Positions 27,001-33,449 of a stretch of DNA of 64,000 bases are shown in pieces. A model generated the notes under the pieces. It saw only the letters and a list, made by a program, of their open reading frames with translations, had not been told where the DNA came from and did no database searches. Every line of letters begins with the position of its first letter. Within the stretch, counting starts at the first letter, position 1. The stretch lies in contig NZ_JBAWKJ010000002.1 of NCBI RefSeq assembly GCF_037095755.1, positions 124,001 through 188,000 on the forward strand. The letters are read 5' to 3'. Made by a program: the position numbers and the translations under genes. Origin of the DNA: Sphingopyxis sp. CCNWLW2 (GTDB lineage: Bacteria > Pseudomonadota > Alphaproteobacteria > Sphingomonadales > Sphingomonadaceae).

Positions 27001-30000
27001 GCACGCTCCATAGCACCGCAGATATGACGTCGGGCCGCGCTGTCGATCTCGTCAGCACGGGTAGGTTCCTCACTGACGCAGGCACGACGCTGACGATGAA
27101 CGGCGCATTCTCGGGCAGCGGCAGCCTTGTGAAGACCGGGGCGGGCACGCTTGCCCTGCGCGGCAGCAGCGGTTTCGCCGGGAATGCCACAGTCAATGAC
27201 GGACGACTGTCGATCACCAACGGCGGCAGCGTTTCAAATTTCCGGGGCTTCATCGGCAACGTAGCCGGCCAGACGGGCGAAGTCGCCGTCTCCGGACCGG
27301 GATCAAGCTGGACCAACGCCAACCATATCTATGTCGGATACAGCGGCACCGGACTCCTTACGATCGAAAACGGGGCGAGTGTTTCGAACGTCGACGGATT
27401 CGTCGGGGTCGATGCGGGCAGCACCGGCATCGTCACCGTCTCCGGCGCGGGCTCGACCTGGACCAGTTCCGACAATCTTCGCGTGGGTGTCGGCGGCGAG
27501 GGGTCGCTGACCGTCAATGCGGGTGCGAAGGTGATCAACCTGTTCGGCTCTTTCGGCGTCGGGGCAGACGTCGGTTCCCGCGGTTCGGTCATCGCATCCG
27601 GCGCGGGTTCCACCATTGCGGCGCGAGCAATGTTCGTCGGCAATTACGGCAATGGCGAGCTGACCATCGCGAATGGCGCGCAAGTCGTCTCGAGCGACTT
27701 CTCCGCGATCGGGGATGTCGCGGGTAGCCAGGGCGTCATCAATATCGGGGCCGCAGCCGGACAAGGCCCGGCGGCGGCGGGCGCGCTGAACACTCCCATG
27801 CTGACTTTCGGGGAGGGCGATGGCACATTGGTCTTCAACCACACCGATACCGGTTATCTGTTCTCGGCTGGGCTGGACAGCCAGGGTGCGGGCGCGCACG
27901 CGATCCAACAGCTTGCCGGCACGACGATATTGAACGGCGACGGCTCCGGTTTCACCGGAACCACGACCGTTTCGGGCGGCGCCCTGTTGGTTGGCGACCA
28001 GAGCGGCGTTGGCAGCCTCGGCGGCGCGGTTAATGTTGCGCTCGGCGGCACGCTCGGCGGGGCGGGCACGATCGGCGGCAATGTGGCGATAGCCGACGGC
28101 GGCGCGTTGGCGGCTGGCGTGAACGGGGCCGGCACGTTGACGATCAACGGCGGCCTTTCCCTCGCGGGCGGCGCGGCGCTCAATTTCGAGTTTGGCCAGG
28201 CCAATGTGGCGGGCGGCGCGCTCAACGACCTCGTCGACGTCAGCGGCGATCTCGTGCTCGACGGGACGATCAATGTGACGGTCCCGGCGGGCGGCAACTT
28301 CGGTCCCGGGGTCTACCGCGTCTTCAACTATGGCGGTGCGCTGACCGACAACGGGCTCGCCATCGGCACCATGCCGGCGGGCGCCGACGTGTTCGTCCAG
28401 ACCGCGGTCGCCAACCAGGTCAATCTGATCAACACCGACGGCGCGATGCTCAACTTCTGGGACGGCAGCGCCGGTACGAACAAGTTCAACAATGCCGTCG
28501 ACGGCGGTGGCGGCATGTGGCGAACCGCGCTGGACAACAGTTGGACCGAGGCGACCGGTGCCGTGAACGCGGGCTATGACAACGGCGCCTTCGCGATTTT
28601 CGCCGGCACTGGCGGCCTGGTCACGATCGACAACAGCCTGGGGACGGTCACCGCCTCGGGGCTCCAGTTCGCGACGACGAACTATCGAATCCAGGGCGAT
28701 GCGCTCACGCTGACCGGTCCGCAATCGGTGATCCGCGTCGGCGACGGCACCACCGCCGGACTCGGATACATCGCGATCATCAGTTCGGAGATCACGGGCA
28801 GCGCGCAGCTGGTCAAGACCGACGTCGGCAGGCTCGAGCTCACCGGCACCAACAGCTACACCGGCGGCACGGCGTTCAACGGCGGCACGATCCGGGTCGC
28901 CTCCGACGCCAATCTGGGCGCCGCGTCGGGCGGGCTGAGCTTCAACGGCGGCACGCTCAACACCACTGCGGATCTGACCTCGGCACGCGCGGTCGATCTC
29001 GTCGGCCAGGGCGCCTTCTCCACCGAAGCGGGCACGACGCTCACGCTCACCGGCAATCTCACCGGCGCAGGTCTGATCGGCAAGCTCGGCGCCGGCACCC
29101 TGGTGCTCGCCGGCACCGGCAGCCAGACCGGCGGCATCGGGGTCGCGGACGGCGCGCTGTTCGTGAACGGCGACTATGGCGCGGCGACCGGCCGCGTGAC
29201 CATGAATCAGCTTACGACGCTGGGCGGCACCGGCATTATCGGAGGCGACGTGACTCTCGCCGGCACGCTGGCGCCGGGCGTGGGCGGTGCGGGCACGCTA
29301 ACGATCAACGGCGACCTGACGATCAGTCCGACCGCGACGCTCGCCTATGAGTTCGGCGAGGCTGGGGTCGTGGGCGGTGCGCTCAACGACCTCGTCAACG
29401 TCGGCGGCGATCTGGTGCTCGACGGCGTCCTCAATGTCGGCGTTCCGGCAGGCGGCGCGTTCGACATCGGCATCTATCGCATGTTCAACTATGGCGGCGC
29501 GCTGACCGATAACGGCGTCACCCTTGGTACGATTCCGGCGGGTGCGAACGCGGTCGTGCAGACGTCGGTCGCCGGGCAGGTCAACCTCGTCAATTCGGCG
29601 GGGCTGGCGCTCAACTTCTGGGACGGCGCGGCCGGACCCAAGAATAATGGCGCGATCAACGGCGGCAACGGCGTCTGGCAGGCGAACGGCGGCAATGACA
29701 ATTGGACCGGCGAAGACGGCGCGGCGAACGCGGGCTATGCCGACGGTGCCTTCGCCATCTTCGGCGGCACCGGCGGTACGGTGACGGTCGACAATAGCCT
29801 CGGCGCGGTATCGGTCGTGGGCATGCAGTTCGCGGCGAACAATTATGTGATCACCGGCGGCGGTATCGAGCTGACCGATGCAACCGCGACGATCCGTGTC
29901 GGCGACGGCAGCACCGCAGGCGCGGGCTTTACCGCGACGATCAATTCGGCGCTCGGCGGAGCGGCGCAGCTTGTCAAGTCCGATGCCGGGACGCTTATTC

Positions 30001-31775
30001 TCGGCGGCACGAACAGCTATGCCGGCGGCACGCTGATCACCGGCGGCGTGCTCCGTATTTCGAGCGATGCCAACCTTGGTGCCGCAAGCGGCGACGTGAC
30101 GCTCGACGGCGGAACCTTGGAAACAAGCGCGAGCGTCTCCAGCGCGCGCGACATAGTCGTCGCGAGCAGCGGGGCGATCAGCGCCGCTGCCGATACGGTG
30201 TTCACCTATAATGGCCTCTTCTCGGGCACCGGCACATTGACCAAAAATGGTGCGGGCACCTTGCTTGTCACCGCCGACAATAGCGGTTTTGGCGGTAGCA
30301 CGGCGGTCGCGGGCGGCATGCTCGCGGTTCAGGGCAGCCTTGGCGGTACGGTTAACGTCGGTTCGGCGGGACGTCTCGAAGGCGACGGACGTGTCGGAAG
30401 CATCGTCAATGCGGGCGTCGTCGCGCCAGGCCGCAGCATCGGCACGCTGACCGTGGCGGGCGATTATAACGGCAATGGCGGGGCGCTCGAGATCGAGGCG
30501 GAGCTTGGCGGCGATGCATCGCCGGCGGATCGGCTGGTCGTGAACGGCGCGACCTCGGGCAATACGCGCGTGACGATCATCAACCGCGGCGGGCTGGGCG
30601 CGCAGACCGTCGAGGGCATCAAGATCGTCGATGTCGCCGGTGCATCGAACGGCAGTTTCACGCTCGATGGCGACTATCTGTTCGACGGCCAGCAGGCGGT
30701 AATTGCGGGCGCTTATGGCTATCGCCTCTTCAAGAACGGCGTTGCGACCCCGCAGGACGGCGACTGGTATCTGCGTTCGGCGCGGCTCGATGCGATCGGC
30801 GAACCCGAAGGACCGCTCTATCAGCCGGGCGTGCCCGTCTACGAAGCCTATGTCGGGGCGCTGCAGTCGCTGAACCGTCTGCCGACCTTGCAACAGCGCG
30901 TCGGCAACCGGTCGTGGGCCGCCTCGCCGATCGCCGGTGCGGGCCTCTGGGGCCGCTTCGAGTCCGAACGCCAGCGTCCCGAAGCCCTGGTCTCGACCAG
31001 CGGCGCGGACCGCAAGGTCGACCAGTGGCAGGCGCAGCTCGGCCTCGATGCGGTGCTGGCAGCGCGTCGCGACAGCGCGGCGCTCGTCGGCGGGCTGACC
31101 GCGCATTATGGCAAGGCGGACAGCGCCGTGACGTCGATATTCGGCGACGGCACGATCGACACGCAGGGCTATGGCGTCGGCGCGACGATGACCTGGTACG
31201 GGCCGAAGGGCTTCTACGTCGACGGGCAGGTCAAGCTGAGCTGGTTCGACAGCGACCTGGAATCGAACGTCCTCGGATCGCTTGCTCGCGGCAACAAGGG
31301 CGACGGGCAGGCGTTCAGCCTCGAACTCGGCAAGCAGACCCAGCTCGGCCGCAACCTCAGCATCACGCCGCAGATCCAGATGAGCTATGCCAAGGTCGAT
31401 TTCCACCGGTTCGCCGACCCGGCCGAAGCCGCGGTTTCGGCGGCGAAGGGCGAGAGCCTGAAGACGCGCTGGGGCTTGGCGATCGACCATCAGACGAGCT
31501 GGAAGGGCCGGTCGGGCGACACGCGCCGTACGCGCCTCTACACCGTGATGAACCTCAGCTATGAATGGCTCGACGGCGCCGAGGCCGACGTATCGGGAAC
31601 GCCGATCGCCAACCGCGATCGGCGCCTGACGGGCGAACTCGGTCTCGGCGGCAGCTACAGCTGGGGCGACGACCGCTTCACCCTGTACACCGAAGTATCG
31701 GGCGACACGGCGATCGCCGACTTCGGTGCGGGCTACAACGTCAAGGGCACCGCGGGTTTCCGGGTGCGGTTCTAA
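18024..31775 (+). CDS. Giant type Va autotransporter adhesin with PATR-like repeats
   Basis: A 4583-residue autotransporter from ATG 18024 (AAGGAAAAATA upstream). The order is: signal peptide (about 1-42, ending SARA); a huge beta-helix passenger with about 25 copies of the passenger-associated repeat (G-x-L-x-K-x-G-x-GTL-x-L-x-G-x-NSYTGGT); an autochaperone-like region (about 4073-4259); and a C-terminal beta-barrel (about 4303-4583) ending with AGFRVRF and its terminal Phe. It would be exported by Sec, inserted by BAM and displayed as a long rod for adhesion or biofilm. The passenger contains two islands of T5SS/PEP-CTERM-type repeats (about nt 25040-25830 and 27195-27800), four long module copies, and only three close cysteine pairs. 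No serine-protease or lipase motif is seen. Adhesin function is inferred from the family. Confidence 0.95.
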   Translation: MTIDRVSAACPRKAQPLSRRLLCGASLAAVLACTPLSARAEDRYWDANGTAVGSGGTGTWNLANLNWSPNGDGVSGPFAEPWNNGDLDNAIFGSTAGTVTVGVPVTVGNITFSSAGYVLNGGTLTLGGPAPTIATNFSNGNAAINSTIAGSSGLIKAGGGGLVLNGTNSFTGGIAINSGSLYASSDAALGALSNNIVTAAGVTVRLSIGGASTSRAVAIGDGGTLILEGAGAGSALISGNGNVRVAASGVTMSNDLSSYTGQTIFTGCNGTCSARFTSLRNLGEASALGAPVTVADGTIIYNQQSQYSDSLIYLGDGDSSNRNWDINGNNAVIRNQGTGTLSITGNIDVSAGATFVADTASMELLGVLSGGAYGFNGVAGNTVTLGNANTFTGQGTVAGLVKASVLADTGSVSSLGAGSTIGLSIGALSYVGAGSSSNRNWVVHGTSGIQNDGTGALDLSGNMSFVAGGIADSLTLGGSFAGENRLSGVISGAGNLVANGSGSWVVGGANNFTGNVTVTSGTLKMGNAAAFGPTNGLIVNGGTLDLGGFDLVAPSLTGTGGTVALGAQTLTVDAKTAQVFGGSITGTGGLRKSGAGSLTLTGTNSYTGATTIGGGRLTLDFSGAGGAVNDIVSGSSPLGLSGGTLEVTGAAGEINGQSFNGLTVNAGSNTVRAVSGAGGIVNLNLGAITRAGGLVNFVLPASGAITTSNTDGVLGGWATINGSDYAKVVSGGIIAFDASDYTTKDDAATWANGDIISDTANAADTPFFGTVTGDVQLGGLRYTAATGSTVAIGAANTLGIDGTIIVAPSTLATNQSITGGSLTGSTGGGTLGVQHNGTGMLTIGSTIVNNGGATGFAKSGGGTVRLTGTNSYTGGTTLSGGRLEVTQLANGGTMSSIGASNADAANLVIESGTLAYTGGVDAVTDRGISLVNGGGERAIQVDTGRTVEFSGLVTSPDDAGLTKTGGGTLVLSNAANDYVGVTTITQTGAGSSTLSISTLSDGGVASGIGAASADSANLVISNGARLQYTGGTVAIDRGFTLAAGQGGIDVANAGTTLTVGGIATGAGAFFKDGTGTLILSGTNSYVGDTTVNAGILRAGSARAFGAGGRFMTVNSGATLDLGGFNISAAAVIGGGLIDLGGRTLTTGGGGGIFTGRITGTGGYTRTGGFTQTLSGCNNDYTGVTTIGGTLSIDCIANGGQVSGIGASSAASSNLAFANGTLVYTGASVSTDRGFAMTGNGNLNVFDAATTLEFSGNITGAGQLNKDGAGTLLLSGVNNTTGNLRVITGTVRAGSTTALRSGWVSLDDRAGVLLDLDGYNNNVLYLTGGGTAGGNIALDAATLTITDGGSASAVFGGAISGSGGLIKNGNGFQQLSGCASSYGGTTVINGGTLAVDCLGDGGANSSIGSSSSAANNLLLSGGTLRYVGTGGATNRQFTLGASTASKLDASGTGAIAFNHAGPLTFASANTAQTLTLGGTSTANNILAAQITNNGTGATRLTKTDAGTWILTNPGSTYTGITTISGGVLGVDKLADGGIASSIGASSAAAANLVIGNGSTLRYTGAGDSTNRLFTLSQGVTFIESSGTGAIVFTDTGPVTLANINQARTIALGGTNTGNNTLAGSIGNAGTGVTTLAKNDSGNWVLTGNHSYTGSTNVNGGTLFVGGGGTTGSIASAIVNNFGTLGFNRSDLLSYGGQIGGTGSVRQAGTGTTVLTGTNLYTGGTTIDAGTLQLGNGGTTGSIVGNVVDNGLLVFNRSNLYTFAGTISGSGAVRQIGSGTTVLSGINSYAGGTSILGGTLQVSADANLGAAAGGLDFSGGTLRTTASFASARNSSLTGAGTILTDTGTTFLLNGLISGAGGLTKSGAGILTLTGANSYSGATAVNAGTLLVNGNQSAATGLFTVASGATLGGSGTIGGSVTVLSGGILAPGNSPGTLNINGDLALAGGSVLNFEFGQADVAGGPLNDLINVGGDLTLDGTLNVNVSAGGNFGGGLYRVFNYGGALIDNGLALGSMPPGSNVTVQTSVAGQVNLINSDGLSLSFWDGAVGPKFNGAVDGGSGTWHLGGGDNNWTGADGSINAAFADGTFAIFAGAPGTVTVDNGGGAVAATGMQFAADGYVIDGAPLALVGPESLIRVGDGTAAGAGFTATISASLTGASQLVKTDAGTLVLTGANSYTGGTLISGGVVSVENDSFLGNAAGAVTLDGGTLRMTGANAASVHIYNLGTNGGAIDIANAATANGVLNAMTGSGGLTKLGAGSLALAADNSYTGGTTIAAGTLQIGSNSGTTGSIVGDVVNNGRFVIFRSNAYTYAGSITGTGSVSMTGTGVTTLTGNSNYGGGTAINGLGGELRIAGGANVFSGGSTTMGRSTLTVDGANTVFSTTAVGGGNIPFAGSTIVNVTDGGTLRIRASDLDLRTVSASTQVNITGANSLADIAGGIRGSTSFNAPFSLTVGAGGTLRTRSVSQIGMASSTTNPIAVAITGGGSNWTSNGSLLMTAGDFTVDQGGAASFASAVFGAAPQDANLLVSGAGSSFATTGDLVIGSGTGTGALTVTDGAQVTAGGVLTIAQDAGSNGTVTIGDGGVVRVGGGTLAMGPGNAVLYIGDFQSLPVGKRAGILDAAELTFAAATNMVNFNHIDSDYVFATRMSGTGEIISSRGTTILTADNAHSGQTHINGGMIIVNGNQSAATGRISVMAGGALGGRGVIGGAVEVFGRIAPGDLGAAPGTLTINGDLFTSFSANLDYNFGQANVVGGAFNDLIEVGGNLTLDGTLNVTVSPGGSFDPGVYRVINYAGVLTNNGLDVDPAYFVQTSVANQVNLVNTTGLTMRFWDGVAGAKNDGAITGGDGLWQASGGNDNWTEFDGSANAPFTDEAFAVFSGQPGTVTVNASLGTVTASGMQFASDGYVIGGDPIVLTGVQSVIRVGDGTAAGAGYTATIDSMLAGASQLVKSDLGTLVLTGANTYSGGTAINAGTLQISADSNLGDLGGGLSFDGGTLHSTADMTSGRAVDLVSTGRFLTDAGTTLTMNGAFSGSGSLVKTGAGTLALRGSSGFAGNATVNDGRLSITNGGSVSNFRGFIGNVAGQTGEVAVSGPGSSWTNANHIYVGYSGTGLLTIENGASVSNVDGFVGVDAGSTGIVTVSGAGSTWTSSDNLRVGVGGEGSLTVNAGAKVINLFGSFGVGADVGSRGSVIASGAGSTIAARAMFVGNYGNGELTIANGAQVVSSDFSAIGDVAGSQGVINIGAAAGQGPAAAGALNTPMLTFGEGDGTLVFNHTDTGYLFSAGLDSQGAGAHAIQQLAGTTILNGDGSGFTGTTTVSGGALLVGDQSGVGSLGGAVNVALGGTLGGAGTIGGNVAIADGGALAAGVNGAGTLTINGGLSLAGGAALNFEFGQANVAGGALNDLVDVSGDLVLDGTINVTVPAGGNFGPGVYRVFNYGGALTDNGLAIGTMPAGADVFVQTAVANQVNLINTDGAMLNFWDGSAGTNKFNNAVDGGGGMWRTALDNSWTEATGAVNAGYDNGAFAIFAGTGGLVTIDNSLGTVTASGLQFATTNYRIQGDALTLTGPQSVIRVGDGTTAGLGYIAIISSEITGSAQLVKTDVGRLELTGTNSYTGGTAFNGGTIRVASDANLGAASGGLSFNGGTLNTTADLTSARAVDLVGQGAFSTEAGTTLTLTGNLTGAGLIGKLGAGTLVLAGTGSQTGGIGVADGALFVNGDYGAATGRVTMNQLTTLGGTGIIGGDVTLAGTLAPGVGGAGTLTINGDLTISPTATLAYEFGEAGVVGGALNDLVNVGGDLVLDGVLNVGVPAGGAFDIGIYRMFNYGGALTDNGVTLGTIPAGANAVVQTSVAGQVNLVNSAGLALNFWDGAAGPKNNGAINGGNGVWQANGGNDNWTGEDGAANAGYADGAFAIFGGTGGTVTVDNSLGAVSVVGMQFAANNYVITGGGIELTDATATIRVGDGSTAGAGFTATINSALGGAAQLVKSDAGTLILGGTNSYAGGTLITGGVLRISSDANLGAASGDVTLDGGTLETSASVSSARDIVVASSGAISAAADTVFTYNGLFSGTGTLTKNGAGTLLVTADNSGFGGSTAVAGGMLAVQGSLGGTVNVGSAGRLEGDGRVGSIVNAGVVAPGRSIGTLTVAGDYNGNGGALEIEAELGGDASPADRLVVNGATSGNTRVTIINRGGLGAQTVEGIKIVDVAGASNGSFTLDGDYLFDGQQAVIAGAYGYRLFKNGVATPQDGDWYLRSARLDAIGEPEGPLYQPGVPVYEAYVGALQSLNRLPTLQQRVGNRSWAASPIAGAGLWGRFESERQRPEALVSTSGADRKVDQWQAQLGLDAVLAARRDSAALVGGLTAHYGKADSAVTSIFGDGTIDTQGYGVGATMTWYGPKGFYVDGQVKLSWFDSDLESNVLGSLARGNKGDGQAFSLELGKQTQLGRNLSITPQIQMSYAKVDFHRFADPAEAAVSAAKGESLKTRWGLAIDHQTSWKGRSGDTRRTRLYTVMNLSYEWLDGAEADVSGTPIANRDRRLTGELGLGGSYSWGDDRFTLYTEVSGDTAIADFGAGYNVKGTAGFRVRF
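18850..22980 (+). repeat. Seven diverged copies of an LxDGGxxSxIGASSA repeat in the autotransporter
   Basis: Within the passenger, a 100-135-residue unit recurs, beginning near nt 18850, 19240, 20685, 21010, 21605, 22210 and 22615. Its consensus includes LADGGxxSSIGASSAxAANL, then GxLxYTGxGxxTNRxFTL. The last two copies are the most alike (FTLS/GTGAI.F/QARTIALGG against QTLTLGG), suggesting recent local duplication. Confidence 0.75.
23690..24660 (+). repeat. Autotransporter long module, copy 1
   Basis: It starts with VNGNQSAATG and proceeds through LGGSGTIGG, FEFGQADVAGG, NDLINVGGDL, GGLYRVFNYGGAL, VQTSVAGQVNL, FWDGAVGPKFNGAV, WTGADGS, FAIFAG, GMQFAADGYVI and RVGDGTAAGAGFTATI to LDGGTLRMT. 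It is about residues 1889-2213. Confidence 0.85.
26065..27015 (+). repeat. Autotransporter long module, copy 2
   Basis: It has the same order as copy 1: VNGNQSAATG, LGGRGVIGG, FGQANVVGG, NDLIEVGGNL, GVYRVINYAGVL, VQTSVANQVNL, FWDGVAGAKNDGAI, NDNWTEFDGS, FAVFSG, GMQFASDGYVI, RVGDGTAAGAGYTATI. It is about residues 2681-2998. Confidence 0.85.
27985..28972 (+). repeat. Autotransporter long module, copy 3
   Basis: Begins at the VGDQSGVGSLGG region, then LGGAGTIGG, FEFGQANVAGG, NDLVDVSGDL, GVYRVFNYGGAL, VQTAVANQVNL, FWDGSAGTNKFNNAV, FAIFAG, GLQFATTNYRI, RVGDGTTAGLGYIAII. It is about residues 3321-3650 and the most diverged in its W-rich centre. Confidence 0.85.
29155..30125 (+). repeat. Autotransporter long module, copy 4
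   Basis: VNGDYGAATG, LGGTGIIGG, YEFGEAGVVGG, NDLVNVGGDL, GIYRMFNYGGAL, VQTSVAGQVNL, FWDGAAGPKNNGAI, NDNWTGEDGA, FAIFGG, GMQFAANNYVI, RVGDGSTAGAGFTATI. It is about residues 3711-4034. The N-terminus of the mature passenger (YWDANG ... FGSTAGTVTV ... GYVLNGG) is a fifth, degenerate match to the central part. Confidence 0.85.
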
Positions 31776-31799
31776 GCTGCGGTCGTTTGGACTCGCGAG

Positions 31800-31837
31800 A
31801 GAGCGGACGCCTCGGACCTCCCGGGGCGTCCGCTCTT
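31800..31837 (+). terminator. Terminator after the autotransporter
   Basis: AGAGCGGACGCC (31800-31811) pairs perfectly with GGCGTCCGCTCT (31825-31836) around a 13-base loop, 25 bases after the stop. Only a short T-rich tail follows. Confidence 0.8.
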
Positions 31838-32145
31838 CATCGTTGAGGGCCAGAGGCGGATCGTCTCCAAGCGGCCAATGGCCGCCACGCTAGAGCATCT
31901 CGTTTGCACGCAGATCCGAACAGGAGGAACAGGAGGAGAAGCGCCCAGCGTTGAAGCTATGGCGCGCTTCATCAAAAAAGCGGGCCGCGACGTGACATTT
32001 TTCCCTGAATTCAAGCCTGGACGATCGGCTTAAGCAACTTATAATGTTCGATAAGAATGCACGCATGCAGGTGGTTGCGTGCTTGCTCGGCATTCGTAGC
32101 GGTTATGAAATCGCTCAAAGGTGGCGGCTAAGTCTTTGAAAGAAA
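31838..32145. other. 308-base intergenic region, no gene supported
   Basis: It lies between the autotransporter terminator and the 3' end of tRNA-Lys. It is more AT-rich than its surroundings. It has a direct repeat AACAGGAGG (twice, about 31919-31937) and a short minus-strand frame ending LRANEML that might be a gene remnant. I found no duplicate of the tRNA 3' end, so an integration scar is not demonstrated. Confidence 0.4.
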
Positions 32146-32221
<76 letters not shown>

Positions 32222-32299
32222 ACTGCCATTTCAGGCATGCCAGGCTGCGAAGAGTTGTCCTCTTTGCTGCGAAGCGAGCGGCCCGCTATCATGGCTCTG

Positions 32300-32318
32300 G
32301 GGGGATGGCAATGCCCCC
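32300..32318 (-). terminator. Possible terminator downstream of rodA
   Basis: A GGGGG/CCCCC stem with a 9-base loop lies about 25 bases after the rodA stop on the minus strand. On that strand it is not followed by a T-run, so the call is weak; on the plus strand it is followed by GATGCCTTTTT, but no plus-strand gene precedes it. Confidence 0.35.
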
Positions 32319-32342
32319 GATGCCTTTTTGCCAAGTTTTTTC

Positions 32343-33449
32343 TCAATGAAAGCGGCGCGTGCCCGTTTTGCTGTCGTTTTCGATCGCGAGCATGATGCCG
32401 ACGCACGTCATAATCGTCAGCATCGACGAACCGCCATAGGAAAAGAGCGGTAGCGGAATGCCGACGACGGGGGCGAGACCCATGACCATCATCAGATTGA
32501 TCGCGATATAGAAAAAGATCGTCATCGTGAGGCCGGCGGCGGTGAGCTGTCCGAAACGCGTCCGTGCCTTGAGCGCGACGCGCGTCGACCAGCGCAGCAG
32601 CAGGAAGAAGCCGAACAGTAGCGCGAGGCCGCCGATCAGCCCCCATTCCTCGGCCATCGTCGCGAAGATGAAGTCGGTGTGGCCTTCGGGCAGATAGTCG
32701 AGGTGGCTTTGCGACCCGTTGAGGAAGCCCTTGCCGCCGATGCCGCCCGATCCGATCGCGATCTTCGACTGGCTGATATGATAGCCGGCGCCAAGCGGAT
32801 CGCTTTCGGGATCAAGGAAGATCAGCACGCGTTTCTGCTGATAATCGTGGAGGAAGGAGAAGAGGACCGGCAACGCCGCAAGTCCCGCCACCGCGGTACT
32901 GCCGAACCACCAGAAGGGCAGGCCGGCGACGAACATCACCACGACCCCGCCGATGCAGATTGCGAGCGCGGTGCCGAGGTCGGGTTGCAGCATGACGAGC
33001 GCGGCCGGCAGGCCGATCATCACCATCGCGGGCCACAGCGCGGTGAAGGTCCGCGTGTTGCCGGGCGGAAGCTGCGCATAGAAGCGCGCCAGCGCGATGA
33101 CGATCGCGACCTTCATCAATTCCGACGGCTGGAGGTTCATAAAACCGAGGTTGAGCCAACGCTGGCTGCCCCCGCCGACGAAGCCAAGCAGCTCGACCGC
33201 GATCAGCAGGATCAGGATGCCGATATAGGCGATATAGGCGAAGTCCTCGAAGATACGGATCGGGAAGCGGCCGATCACCAGCGCGACACTGAGGAAGACG
33301 AGGAAGCGCACGCCCTGGTTGAGCGCCCACGGTGACCAGTTGCCGCCCGCGGCCGAATAGAGGACGAGCAGGCCGAAACCGGTGATGCCCGCGAGGATCG
33401 CGATCAGTTTCCACGGGATGCGTTGGATGGCGGGTGGCACGGGGATCAT
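32343..33449 (-). CDS. rodA: Rod-shape-determining peptidoglycan polymerase RodA
   Basis: A 368-residue SEDS-family glycosyltransferase with about ten membrane helices. Family signatures seen are GSQRWLNLGFMNLQPSELMK, MLQPDLGTA, the QSKIAIGSGGIGGKGFLNGSQ loop, LPEGHTDFIFATMAEEWG and the late PLFSYGGSSM. It polymerises lipid II glycan strands in the elongasome with PBP2. The start at ATG 33449 overlaps the mrdA stop by 3-4 bases (ATGA), giving translational coupling. It is the last gene of mreB-mreC-mreD-mrdA-rodA. Confidence 0.97.
   Translation of the reverse strand: MIPVPPAIQRIPWKLIAILAGITGFGLLVLYSAAGGNWSPWALNQGVRFLVFLSVALVIGRFPIRIFEDFAYIAYIGILILLIAVELLGFVGGGSQRWLNLGFMNLQPSELMKVAIVIALARFYAQLPPGNTRTFTALWPAMVMIGLPAALVMLQPDLGTALAICIGGVVVMFVAGLPFWWFGSTAVAGLAALPVLFSFLHDYQQKRVLIFLDPESDPLGAGYHISQSKIAIGSGGIGGKGFLNGSQSHLDYLPEGHTDFIFATMAEEWGLIGGLALLFGFFLLLRWSTRVALKARTRFGQLTAAGLTMTIFFYIAINLMMVMGLAPVVGIPLPLFSYGGSSMLTIMTCVGIMLAIENDSKTGTRRFH

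Noticed and set aside
18500..30200. Regular short repeats that could suggest a CRISPR array
   Set aside because: Repeats are in-frame protein repeats with varied spacing, no constant 25-40 base repeat and no cas genes.
29298..31490. 730-residue minus-strand open frame opposite the beta-barrel
   Set aside because: Shadow of the barrel and autochaperone coding sequence.
31838..32145. Integrative-element attachment site at tRNA-Lys
   Set aside because: No integrase and no second copy of the tRNA 3' end are visible in the window.
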